A stretch of DNA of 10,517 nucleotides, taken from contig JADFWK010000103.1 of assembly GCA_015223015.1 (NCBI GenBank), positions 1 through 10,517 on the forward strand, read 5' to 3'. This document shows positions 1 through 6,046 of the stretch, piece after piece. Origin of the DNA: Pseudomonadota bacterium. GTDB taxonomy: Bacteria; Desulfobacterota; DSM-4660; Desulfatiglandales; B25-G16. Numbering within the stretch: position 1 is the first letter of the stretch; each line of letters starts with the position of its first letter. The notes under the pieces were generated by a model that saw only the letters and a program-made list of their open reading frames with translations, searched no databases and was not told the origin of the DNA. The position numbers and the translations under genes were made by a program.

Positions 1-133
1 AGGGGAGGGGAAGATCATTAGAATCAGAGTGGCTGATATCTCGGTTATCGGACGCCATACCCAAGGGGTAAAGCTGATAGATCTCGGTGCACCGGAGAAG
101 GTAGTGAGCGTCGCCAGATTGGTGGAGGCTTAG
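1..133 (+). CDS. gyrA: DNA gyrase subunit A, C-terminal end (partial)
   Basis: Only the last 43 codons are present; the first full codon begins at base 2 and the gene ends at TAG 131-133. The peptide carries the motif RIRVADISVIGRHTQGVKLI followed by a VVSVARL-type ending. This matches the last beta-pinwheel blade of the GyrA C-terminal domain, which wraps DNA during negative supercoiling by the GyrA2GyrB2 complex in the cytoplasm. ParC/GrlA has related blades, but the ISVIGR..QGV pattern and the VVSVARL ending fit GyrA best. The catalytic tyrosine domain lies outside the window. The gene converges on glnA, with 55 bp between the two stop codons. Confidence 0.9.
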   Translation, partial: GEGKIIRIRVADISVIGRHTQGVKLIDLGAPEKVVSVARLVEA

Positions 134-168
134 AGGGTGGAACCGGGAAGGTTGATCTTTCCTCCTCA

Positions 169-190
169 GGTTTCATAACCGTTTTGTTTT
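169..190 (+). terminator. Weak intrinsic terminator candidate after gyrA
   Basis: A short hairpin, GGTT-TCAT-AACC (169-180), is followed directly by the T-rich tract GTTTTGTTTT (181-190). It lies 36 bp after the gyrA stop and overlaps the last bases of glnA on the other strand. The stem has only 4 bp, so this is a tentative call. Confidence 0.35.
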
Positions 191-1517
191 AGAGAATTGG
201 CAAATATTTTTCAATCTCGTACTGGCTTACGTGCACCCGATACCGATCCCATTCGATTTTCTTGTTGGCTACGAACTTATTGAAGATATGCTCGCCCAGC
301 GTCTCACGCACCAGCTCGCTTTTTTCCACCTCCTGAAGCGCTTCAAATAGACTTCCTGGCAAGGACTCAATCCCAGCCTTTTCCCGCGCCACCTCGTCCA
401 TCTCATAGATATCCTCCTCAATGGGATCGGGAAGTAAGTAGTCCTCATCGATGCCTTTTAACCCAGCTGCCAGCATAACTGCAAATGCCAGATACGGATT
501 GCAGGCCGGATCAGGTGATCTGAACTCGATTCTGGTGGCCAGCTCCTTACCCGGTTTATACATGGGTACTCTAATCATGGTGGAGCGGTTGCGCCTTGCC
601 CAGGAGATATACACCGGTGCCTCATAGCCGGGGACCAGCCTTTTGTACGAGTTTACCCACTGGTTGGTTACTGCGGCAATCTCCCTCGCATGTTTCATGA
701 TACCGGCGATATAAGATTTTGCTATCGGTGAAAGGTTATGTTTGTCCCGGGGGTCGTGGAAGGCATTTACATCATCCTTAAAAAGAGATTGATGGACATG
801 CATGCCACTCCCGTTTTGGCCGAAAACGGGCTTGGGCATGAATGTAGCGTAGCGCCCGTTGGTACGGGCAACCTCCTTTACGGTTATCCTATAGGTCATG
901 GTATTGTCAGCCATGGATAAAGCCTCATCATATCTGAGGTCAATCTCGTGCTGGCTGGGGGCAACCTCATGGTGACTGTACTCTACCCGGATACCCATAT
1001 CTTGGAGAGCAAAGATCATTTCTCTTCTCAAGTCACTGCCCATGTCTAGGGGTCTGATGTCAAAATATCCGCCTTTGTCAAGAGGCTTAGGTGCATCCTG
1101 GCTTTCGAAACAGAAGAACTCCAGTTCTGGCCCCATGTAAGCCTTATATCCTCTTTCGGCTAATTTTTTTGTCATTCTCTTCAAGACATATCGAGAGTCT
1201 CCTTCATAATTGCTTCCGTCTGGCCTAAGGATGTCACAAAACATTCTGGCTACTGGCCTATCCTGGGGCCGCCAGGGGAGGAACTGGAAGGTAGCTGGAT
1301 CGGGCATGGCTATCATATCGCTCTCTTCAATCCTGGCAAACCCTTCGATAGAAGAGCCATCAAACCCCATCCCCTCTTCTAATCCTTCCTCCAGCTCAGA
1401 GGGAGTAACAGCAAAACTTTTCAAGATGCCTAAAACATCCGTAAACCAGAACTGAATAAAGCTGACGTTTCTTTCGTTAACCACTTTCATGACATCTTTT
1501 TTTGTTCTACAAAGCAT
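189..1517 (-). CDS. glnA: Glutamine synthetase, type I (GSI-alpha class)
   Basis: Makes glutamine from glutamate, ammonia and ATP in the cytoplasm; GSI enzymes are dodecamers. Visible motifs are the beta-grasp segment FDGSSIEGF (52-60), GPELEFF with metal-ligand glutamates E131/E133, SHHEVAPSQHE (181-191), NGSGMH (235-240) and VNSYKRLVPGYEAP (288-301) with flap glutamate E299. The 442 residues match the roughly 440-residue GSI-alpha class rather than the longer, adenylylated GSI-beta. R62 sits exactly where the Bacillus subtilis feedback-inhibition arginine (R62) lies, so direct glutamine/AMP feedback is likely. That last point is inference from the alignment position. The ATG start is supported by GGGAGG on the minus strand (1523-1528), 5 nt upstream. 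The gene is preceded by a leader of about 250 nt that contains a NifA-like fragment. Confidence 0.97.
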   Translation of the reverse strand: MLCRTKKDVMKVVNERNVSFIQFWFTDVLGILKSFAVTPSELEEGLEEGMGFDGSSIEGFARIEESDMIAMPDPATFQFLPWRPQDRPVARMFCDILRPDGSNYEGDSRYVLKRMTKKLAERGYKAYMGPELEFFCFESQDAPKPLDKGGYFDIRPLDMGSDLRREMIFALQDMGIRVEYSHHEVAPSQHEIDLRYDEALSMADNTMTYRITVKEVARTNGRYATFMPKPVFGQNGSGMHVHQSLFKDDVNAFHDPRDKHNLSPIAKSYIAGIMKHAREIAAVTNQWVNSYKRLVPGYEAPVYISWARRNRSTMIRVPMYKPGKELATRIEFRSPDPACNPYLAFAVMLAAGLKGIDEDYLLPDPIEEDIYEMDEVAREKAGIESLPGSLFEALQEVEKSELVRETLGEHIFNKFVANKKIEWDRYRVHVSQYEIEKYLPIL

Positions 1518-1563
1518 ATGCTCCTCCCAGCTAAGTAAGGATTTTTCAATGGTAAACTGCTAC

Positions 1564-1707
1564 TCATGTCCGTTCTGTCGTCCCAGCCCTCATCAGGGGT
1601 GATTCGTCAGGGCAATAGGCCCCATAGAGGGGCTTCCTAAGGTCAAGGCTCTCGTTAAGGGCCTTGCTGATTTTACAAAGGAGTCCAACTTCCTCGGTCT
1701 TTTTCAT
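1564..1707 (-). pseudogene. NifA-like regulator N-terminal fragment in the glnA leader
   Basis: An open frame of 47 codons starting ATG-AAA-AAG and ending TGA, 46 bp upstream of glnA on the same strand. Residues 9-27 read LLCKISKALNESLDLRKPL. This resembles the entry to the N-terminal GAF domain of NifA-type sigma-54 activators (pattern LLYEIS.ALN.SLDL.K.L). After about 28 residues the similarity stops, and the next 19 residues look unrelated. No further GAF, AAA+ or DNA-binding parts follow. No clear ribosome binding site precedes the ATG. The frame stays open upstream to a TAG near 1774, so the start is uncertain. It is most likely the stub of a deleted or recombined nifA-like gene. A functional leader peptide for glnA is a less likely alternative. 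Recognition is from memory of the family pattern only. Confidence 0.5.
1586..1633 (-). promoter_or_regulatory. Hairpin cluster in the glnA leader
   Basis: On the minus (transcribed) strand, GCCCC/GGGGC (1619-1633) forms a 5-bp stem with a 5-nt loop. Just downstream, GCCCT/AGGGC (1586-1613) forms an outer stem. The CCCT at 1587-1590 can pair instead with a nearer AGGG at 1595-1598, so two exclusive folds are possible. The cluster lies 69-116 nt before the glnA ATG. I do not recognise a known riboswitch class. Confidence 0.3.
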
Positions 1708-1775
1708 GCCAGCTAGACGTTCACATCTTGCCACAATAGGCACCTTAAGTCCAGGGTTGTGGCTGCTGTGTAATA

Positions 1776-1803
1776 ACTATAGCAAGATACTGTAAGAAAT
1801 CAA
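1776..1803 (-). promoter_or_regulatory. Candidate sigma-70 promoter for glnA
   Basis: On the minus strand, -35 TTGATT (1798-1803) and -10 TATAGT (1776-1781) are separated by 16 bp. Transcription would start near 1769 and leave a leader of about 250 nt before glnA. I found no TGGCAC-N5-TTGC sigma-54 site in this gap. The call rests on consensus matching only. Confidence 0.4.
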
Positions 1804-1874
1804 TTACTTTTGGTTGATCATGCCTTTCCGGAAACCGATAGTGTTGCTATATGTGTGGAGACTTGAAGCGGTCT

Positions 1875-1896
1875 CTTCCGGGCACTTTACCGGAAG
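1875..1896. repeat. Perfect inverted repeat CTTCCGG/CCGGAAG
   Basis: Seven-bp arms flank an 8-nt spacer, 112 bp downstream of the purF stop. A second repeat, GAGAC/GTCTC (1858-1875), abuts it, and TTTCCGGAAA (1825-1834) shares its TTCCGG core. It could act in purF 3' end formation or as a protein site. There is no U-tract on either side. Confidence 0.4.
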
Positions 1897-2007
1897 GCTC
1901 TGTTAGAAAAGCTGCTGGGGAAGACAAACGGCCAGGCCTTGTTTACCATAATCGATGCTTATGGCTGAGCTCAGCTTGCTCAAGGTGAATATGCAGCAAC
2001 TATGGTT

Positions 2008-3405
2008 TTAAGTCTCGAGGCAGAGCTTTGAGATGCCTTCTTTGGGTTGGATAGGATACTTTCCATTAAAACAGGCCAGACAGAAGCTGTCTTCTGGTTG
2101 GCCAGTGGCTTGGATCATCCCGGGAAGGCTCAAGTAGCATAGGCTATCCAGGCCAATGAAGTTTTTAATCTCTTCTACAGAGTGCTCCGAGGCGATCAGC
2201 TCCCCCTTGGTTGAAAAATCAATACCATAGAAACAGGGGTACCTGTGGGGAGGACAACTCACCATCATATGAATCTCCCATGCCCCTGCTTCCCGCAAGG
2301 TTTTAATCCTCATCTTGCTGGTAGTAGCCCTTATGATGCTATCTTCTACAATCACGACCCGTTTCTGATTCAGGATCTCCTTAACCGGATTCAGCTTGAC
2401 CTTCACCCCGAAATCCCGCATGGATTGCACAGGCTCAATAAAAGTCCTTCCAACATAGTGGTTTCTGATAACCCCCATTTCTAAAGGTATGCCGGATTCT
2501 TGACAGAAACCGATGGCTGCGTAGTTGCCGGAGTCGGGAAAGGGCATGGCAAAATCGGCATCAATCGGGTATTCCTGTGCCAGGTTCCTTCCAAGCCTCT
2601 TTCGCACGGCATACACGTTCTGGCCAAAAATATTGCTGTCAGGCCTGGCAAAATAGATGTATTCAAAGATACAGAAGGTTTTCTTATGTTTTGGAAAAGG
2701 CTTGATTGATTTTAGCTCATCTTCACCAATGATCAGTATCTCGCCTGGATCGATATCTCTGACATACTGAGCCTCTATCAGATCAAGGGCGCACGTCTCA
2801 GAGGCTACAATATACCCTCCATCAAGCAGTCCCAGGCAGAGGGGCCGGAATCCGTTAGGGTCTCGCAAGGCAATGAGCTTGTCTTTAGTCATAAGGACAC
2901 AAGAATAAGCCCCTTGCATCTGTGAAACAACCTCAACCATTGCCTCTTCCACGCCCCTTTGGATATTCCGGGCCAAGAGGTGAACGATAATCTCGCTGTC
3001 CATGGTGGTTTGAAAAATGGAACCTTTTTGCTCAAGATCGCCTCTCATCTCTCTGGCGTTGGTGAGATTTCCATTGTGGGCAATGGCAAGGGTGTTGCCC
3101 GCATGGGAAACAACAAAGGGTTGCGCATTCTTGGCGATAGAAGAGCCTGTGGTTGAGTATCTTACATGGCCAACGGCTAAATCGCCACAGAGCTCGGTCA
3201 AGATGGATTCATTGAATACCTCTGGTACCAGGCCCATGCCCTTGTGTTCATACGTCGATTTTCCGGTGGAGCTAACAATACCAGCACTCTCCTGTCCCCT
3301 GTGCTGTAAGGCATAAAGGCCGAAATAGGTCAGCTTTGCGGCATCCCTGTGCCCGAAAACACCAAAGACACCACATTCCTCTTTTGGTCCATGATAGAAG
3401 TTCAT
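2008..3405 (-). CDS. purF: Amidophosphoribosyltransferase, iron-sulfur type
   Basis: Catalyses the first committed step of de novo purine synthesis: PRPP plus glutamine gives 5-phosphoribosylamine, glutamate and PPi. Residues 1-10 are a short propeptide. C11 in EECGVFG is the expected N-terminal nucleophile of the Ntn glutaminase domain once the propeptide is removed. The phosphoribosyltransferase domain carries the PRPP loop VVIVEDSIIRATTS (350-363). C245 (FCIFEYIYFARPDS), C391 (PCFYGID), C442 and C445 (CLAC) match the four 4Fe-4S ligands of the Bacillus subtilis enzyme. The protein should therefore be made as a precursor and carry an oxygen-sensitive cluster, unlike E. coli PurF. At 465 residues it has normal length. 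The ribosome binding site is weak (TAGAGA just before the ATG). It is not in an operon with other pur genes here; upstream lies an insertion-sequence remnant. Confidence 0.97.
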   Translation of the reverse strand: MNFYHGPKEECGVFGVFGHRDAAKLTYFGLYALQHRGQESAGIVSSTGKSTYEHKGMGLVPEVFNESILTELCGDLAVGHVRYSTTGSSIAKNAQPFVVSHAGNTLAIAHNGNLTNAREMRGDLEQKGSIFQTTMDSEIIVHLLARNIQRGVEEAMVEVVSQMQGAYSCVLMTKDKLIALRDPNGFRPLCLGLLDGGYIVASETCALDLIEAQYVRDIDPGEILIIGEDELKSIKPFPKHKKTFCIFEYIYFARPDSNIFGQNVYAVRKRLGRNLAQEYPIDADFAMPFPDSGNYAAIGFCQESGIPLEMGVIRNHYVGRTFIEPVQSMRDFGVKVKLNPVKEILNQKRVVIVEDSIIRATTSKMRIKTLREAGAWEIHMMVSCPPHRYPCFYGIDFSTKGELIASEHSVEEIKNFIGLDSLCYLSLPGMIQATGQPEDSFCLACFNGKYPIQPKEGISKLCLET

Positions 3406-3447
3406 TCTCTAATAAAACCTTAGGTGGACACAGTTTGAATGATTAAT

Positions 3448-3477
3448 ACTATATTCCAAGCTCGAAACCCCAAACAA
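3448..3477 (-). promoter_or_regulatory. Candidate promoter for purF
   Basis: On the minus strand, -35 TTGTTT (3472-3477) and -10 TATAGT (3448-3453) are 18 bp apart and sit 43-72 bp upstream of the purF ATG. The -10 matches 5 of 6 consensus bases and the -35 only 3 of 6. I recognise no operator. Confidence 0.35.
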
Positions 3478-3519
3478 GCATAAAATCCACGTTTTCTACA
3501 TCCAAAACCCTTGAAATGC

Positions 3520-3648
3520 ATGGGCCTGACAAGAACAAGCCATGCGGTTCACAAAACCAGATATTATCTGGTCTGGTGCCCGAAGTATAGGAAAAATATT
3601 CTAATTAAGGAAATTCGCTTGGGGTATAAGAGTTTTTTTGTGAGATAG
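3520..3648 (+). pseudogene. tnpA: Truncated IS200/IS605-family TnpA transposase remnant
   Basis: A 42-codon plus-strand frame (ATG 3520, TAG 3646-3648) lies in the gap between purF and the aminotransferase. Residues 7-27 begin SHAVHKTRYYLVWCPKYRKN and continue with IL. This is the characteristic start of the Y1 (HUH) single-strand transposase TnpA of IS200/IS605 elements, where related proteins read HAVYKTRYHLVW..KYRRKIL. Intact TnpA is about 130-150 residues. The HUH metal-binding motif and the catalytic tyrosine helix are absent, so no activity is possible. After residue 30 the similarity fades. No tnpB or clear element ends are seen beside it. It is a dead footprint of a past insertion, oriented opposite to its neighbours and not interrupting either gene. 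Confidence 0.8.
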
Positions 3649-3670
3649 CCTAGGCCTTTGGTCGGGAGTT

Positions 3671-4840
3671 TCACTCCACTAGGCGTTTGAGCCGAGCGCG
3701 GACATCCAGAAGGGTTTTTTCACGTTTTGCAAAACAGAACCGGACCTGATTTGTGCCCATATCAGAGGTGTTATAGAACGCCGATCCAGGAACTGTAGCA
3801 ATGCCAGTGAGTTCGATAAACTTCAGGCCAAAAGAATAATCGTCGTTGGCACCGAGCCTCTCCATTAGCTCATCCGTCTTTGTTATCATGTAATAAGCGC
3901 CCTTGGGAAGCGTCACTTCAAAACCCATCTCAGATAGGGTTTCAAATAACAGATCTCGTGCCGATTCATAGAAAGTCTGAAGCCTTATGTAGTAGTCATC
4001 TGGCATGTTGAGGGCAAAGGCCGCCGCTTTCTGGAAGGGGGTGGGTGCCCCTACCGTCAGGAAATCGTGGACTTTACGGATGCGGCTTGTAATCTCAGCA
4101 CTGGAGAGGGCCCACCCCACCCTCCAGCCCGTGACGGAATATGTCTTGGAGATGGAGTTAATGGTAACAGTACGTTCCGCCATTCCTTCAAGGGAGGCGA
4201 TGGAAATGTGCCGCTCGCCATCGTAGAGTATATGTTCGTAGACCTCATCTGTGATTGCTATGCAATCCCACTTTATGCACAGAGCAGCAATTTCCTGGAG
4301 CTCCTCTCTGGAAAAGACCTTGCCTGTCGGATTGTTGGGCGTATTGATGATTACTGCTTTTGTGTTTCCATTGAATGCCCCAGACAATTCTTTAGAGTCG
4401 TAGGCCCATTCAGGCGGTTTGAGGGAAACATATCTAGGCAGGGCCCCCGAAAGGATAGCATCAGGCCCATAGTTTTCGTAGAATGGCTCAAAGATGATGA
4501 TCTCATCATCCGGGTTCACTACGGCCTTGAGGGTTGCGATCATGGCTTCCGTGGCCCCACAGGTAACGGTGATCTCCGTTTGGGGATCATATTGAGTATG
4601 GTTGTAGTGCCATGCTTTTGCAGCAATCGCTTCTCTCAACTCAGGATCGCCATATGTGACGGGATATTGGTTAAGGCCATTTGCAATGGCTTTAATGGCA
4701 GCTTGTTTGACCTCCTCAGGAGCCTCGAAGTCAGGAAATCCCTGTGCCAAATTAATACCCCCTTTGGCGTTACAGACCCGTGTCATTTCACGGATTACGG
4801 ACTCAGTGAATGTTTCTGTGATGTAAGATAACGGTTTCAT
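3671..4840 (-). CDS. Pyridoxal-phosphate aminotransferase, class I/II fold
   Basis: A cytoplasmic PLP-dependent aminotransferase of fold type I that moves an amino group between an amino acid and a 2-oxo acid. Visible are NLAQGFPDF (30-38), TYGDPELREAI (62-72), the PLP contacts NNPTG (169-173), D198 and Y201 (ITDEVYE), Schiff-base lysine K232 in SISKTYSVTGWR (229-240), and substrate-carboxylate arginine R367 (QVRFCF). The AQGFPDF start recalls the kynurenine/methionine/glutamine aminotransferase branch (YbdL/KAT-like), whereas aspartate aminotransferases of this fold are close relatives. The substrate cannot be read from sequence, so no gene symbol is given. It has normal length (389). The ATG is supported by GGAAGG (4846-4851), 5 nt upstream. 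It stands alone: 244 bp separates it from the carbamoyltransferase, with an operator-like palindrome just upstream. Confidence 0.93.
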   Translation of the reverse strand: MKPLSYITETFTESVIREMTRVCNAKGGINLAQGFPDFEAPEEVKQAAIKAIANGLNQYPVTYGDPELREAIAAKAWHYNHTQYDPQTEITVTCGATEAMIATLKAVVNPDDEIIIFEPFYENYGPDAILSGALPRYVSLKPPEWAYDSKELSGAFNGNTKAVIINTPNNPTGKVFSREELQEIAALCIKWDCIAITDEVYEHILYDGERHISIASLEGMAERTVTINSISKTYSVTGWRVGWALSSAEITSRIRKVHDFLTVGAPTPFQKAAAFALNMPDDYYIRLQTFYESARDLLFETLSEMGFEVTLPKGAYYMITKTDELMERLGANDDYSFGLKFIELTGIATVPGSAFYNTSDMGTNQVRFCFAKREKTLLDVRARLKRLVE

Positions 4841-4867
4841 AACAGCCTTCCTTTCTTCCAGTCAAAA

Positions 4868-4889
4868 CAGAGTATGCTATGCTACTCTG
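4868..4889. promoter_or_regulatory. Operator-like inverted repeat upstream of the aminotransferase
   Basis: Perfect 7-bp arms CAGAGTA (4868-4874) and TACTCTG (4883-4889) flank the spacer TGCTATGC. The site is 27-49 bp upstream of the aminotransferase ATG, where a repressor or leader hairpin could act. No regulator is identified. Confidence 0.35.
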
Positions 4890-4998
4890 CCAGGCTATAC
4901 GAGTGCCATGGACCAGGCTTTTTCATAGATCCTTCATAATGTTTTGCAAGAAGAGGGCACAATGGAAGGGCTGACTCAGCAACAGGAAGCCCTCTGGG

Positions 4999-5047
4999 AA
5001 GAAGCACAAAAATCAATAGGTCAGGTTTCACTGTGACGTGGCCCTGG
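4999..5047 (-). repeat. Dispersed 49-nt repeat, copy A (after the carbamoyltransferase)
   Basis: Read on the minus strand, this segment matches plus-strand 10436-10484 at 42 of 49 positions without gaps. It begins CCAGGG and contains the shared blocks AGTGAAACCT and ACCTATTGATT. Weaker similarity continues about 20 nt before CCAGGG. It starts 37 bp after the carbamoyltransferase stop, in the direction of that gene's transcription. It looks like a non-coding 3'-flanking repeat, though a GTG-started frame of 49 codons (5031 down to 4882) begins inside it. Confidence 0.7.
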
Positions 5048-5084
5048 TATCACCCGAAAGCAGGCTATGCCAACATAATCATGT

Positions 5085-6023
5085 TCAAAGAGAGCTTGGA
5101 TAACAATCCAGGACAGTGCTGAGGATTGCCATGCGAAGACAGAGCCCATAATGGTTTTGACGAAAATAGATTGCCCTGGGGTCACTGTCCGATTCGTCAG
5201 GCAATTCTTCGGCACGGGGAAGTGGGTGCATAATAACGGCAGATTTCTTCATGGCACTTAATGCCTTTGCACTCAATGCATAGTTGCTGATAGTCTTCTT
5301 GTAGTCTTTGTGGCCACCCGTAAAATATTCCTTGGAGAGTTGAGTTATGTGCACTACATCAACCTCTTTGACCAGTTCTTCTAATCCGCCTTTCGGATTC
5401 GTAATCTCAGTGAAGCGAACCTTATGTCGCTGGAGATACTCCTTTATGTCGTCTTTGACCTCTGTTAAATCAGGAGATATAAAGGATATAGTAACTCCAT
5501 GGAACTTGGCCAGGAAATAGCATAGAGAACGGACAGTGCGGCCACTCAGATCCCCAACCATAGCGATGGAACACCCATCCACCCCTCCTACATGACGGTC
5601 GATGGTATAAAGATCAACGAGAGCCTGGGTTGGATGCTGGGCTGGTCCATCTCCGGCGTTGATTATCGGCACGTAAGAAACTGCAGCTGCTCTTTTGGCA
5701 AAACCACTTTCATAGTGTCGCAGCACTATGACATCGGACATTTCAGATACCACCCGGATGGTGTCTTCAAACCGGCCTCTAAGCTCTGAGGAAAAGATGT
5801 CGGCTGCTTCTGTAGAGAGGATGCTCCCACCGAGCCGGAGCATGGCTGCCTCGAAGGAAAAACGTGTTCTCAAACTGGGAGTGAAGTAAAGGCTGGCTAA
5901 AATCTTATCCTTTAAACATTCTTCGCCCCCTCGTGCCAAGATGCTCTCCATACGGCTGGTGAGATCGAAAAGCTCTCTGAGTTTCTTTTTGGTGAACTGC
6001 TGGGACTCAAGTAGATGAAACAT
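5085..6023 (-). CDS. Aspartate/ornithine carbamoyltransferase family protein (PyrB-like, acceptor uncertain)
   Basis: Transfers the carbamoyl group of carbamoyl phosphate to an amine; in true PyrB the acceptor is aspartate (pyrimidine synthesis). The carbamoyl-phosphate site is intact: SLRTR (50-54, in place of the usual STRTR), R102-H103, HPTQ (130-133), GRTVRS with R162, and HPLPR (266-270). Overall it most resembles plant-type single-chain ATCases (RH.ESG..K.AAA, PRA.YFRQ). Aspartate contacts differ: the 80s loop reads SSELRGRFEDT, one residue short and with R82 where a lysine is expected. The 230s loop reads TQLSKEY where E. coli has TRVQKER, so R229 and Q231 are replaced by Q228 and S230. 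It may be a divergent ATCase or act on another amine. The start is supported by AAGGAGGG 6 nt upstream. It lies 23 bp after arcC, in one operon. Length is 312, as for PyrB (311). Confidence 0.88.
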   Translation of the reverse strand: MFHLLESQQFTKKKLRELFDLTSRMESILARGGEECLKDKILASLYFTPSLRTRFSFEAAMLRLGGSILSTEAADIFSSELRGRFEDTIRVVSEMSDVIVLRHYESGFAKRAAAVSYVPIINAGDGPAQHPTQALVDLYTIDRHVGGVDGCSIAMVGDLSGRTVRSLCYFLAKFHGVTISFISPDLTEVKDDIKEYLQRHKVRFTEITNPKGGLEELVKEVDVVHITQLSKEYFTGGHKDYKKTISNYALSAKALSAMKKSAVIMHPLPRAEELPDESDSDPRAIYFRQNHYGLCLRMAILSTVLDCYPSSL

Positions 6024-6046
6024 CTACATCCCTCCTTCTAATTGCC

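Larger units (their letters stand above)
1708..2007. other. Intergenic DNA between purF and the glnA leader
   Basis: About 300 bp without a convincing gene. It contains a candidate glnA promoter (1776-1803), the perfect palindrome TTTCCGGAAA (1825-1834), two adjacent inverted repeats (GAGAC/GTCTC at 1858-1875 and CTTCCGG/CCGGAAG at 1875-1896) and the perfect 12-bp palindrome GCTGAGCTCAGC (1964-1975). Plus-strand frames here look partly coding but are broken by stops. No T-tract follows any of these hairpins, so no intrinsic terminator for purF can be named. Confidence 0.6.

Noticed and set aside
189..1517. Classifying GlnA as the adenylylated GSI-beta type
   Set aside because: The protein has 442 residues rather than about 470, and it has R62 in the feedback position typical of GSI-alpha.
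1586..1613. CTGATGA and GA-rich bases in the glnA leader suggestive of a hammerhead ribozyme core
   Set aside because: The required GAAA core box and the three-stem arrangement are not present.
4067..4831. Long plus-strand open frame opposite the aminotransferase
   Set aside because: It is antisense to a gene with full catalytic motifs. It has no recognisable domain and is explained by codon bias of the real gene.
4882..5031. 49-codon minus-strand frame starting with the GTG in repeat copy A
   Set aside because: No ribosome binding site and no recognised family. Similarity to copy B ends after a few codons, so it is most likely chance.
5021..5215. 64-residue minus-strand frame overlapping the carbamoyltransferase 3' end
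   Set aside because: It is out of frame with the motif-bearing gene. Its tail merely reads through repeat copy A.
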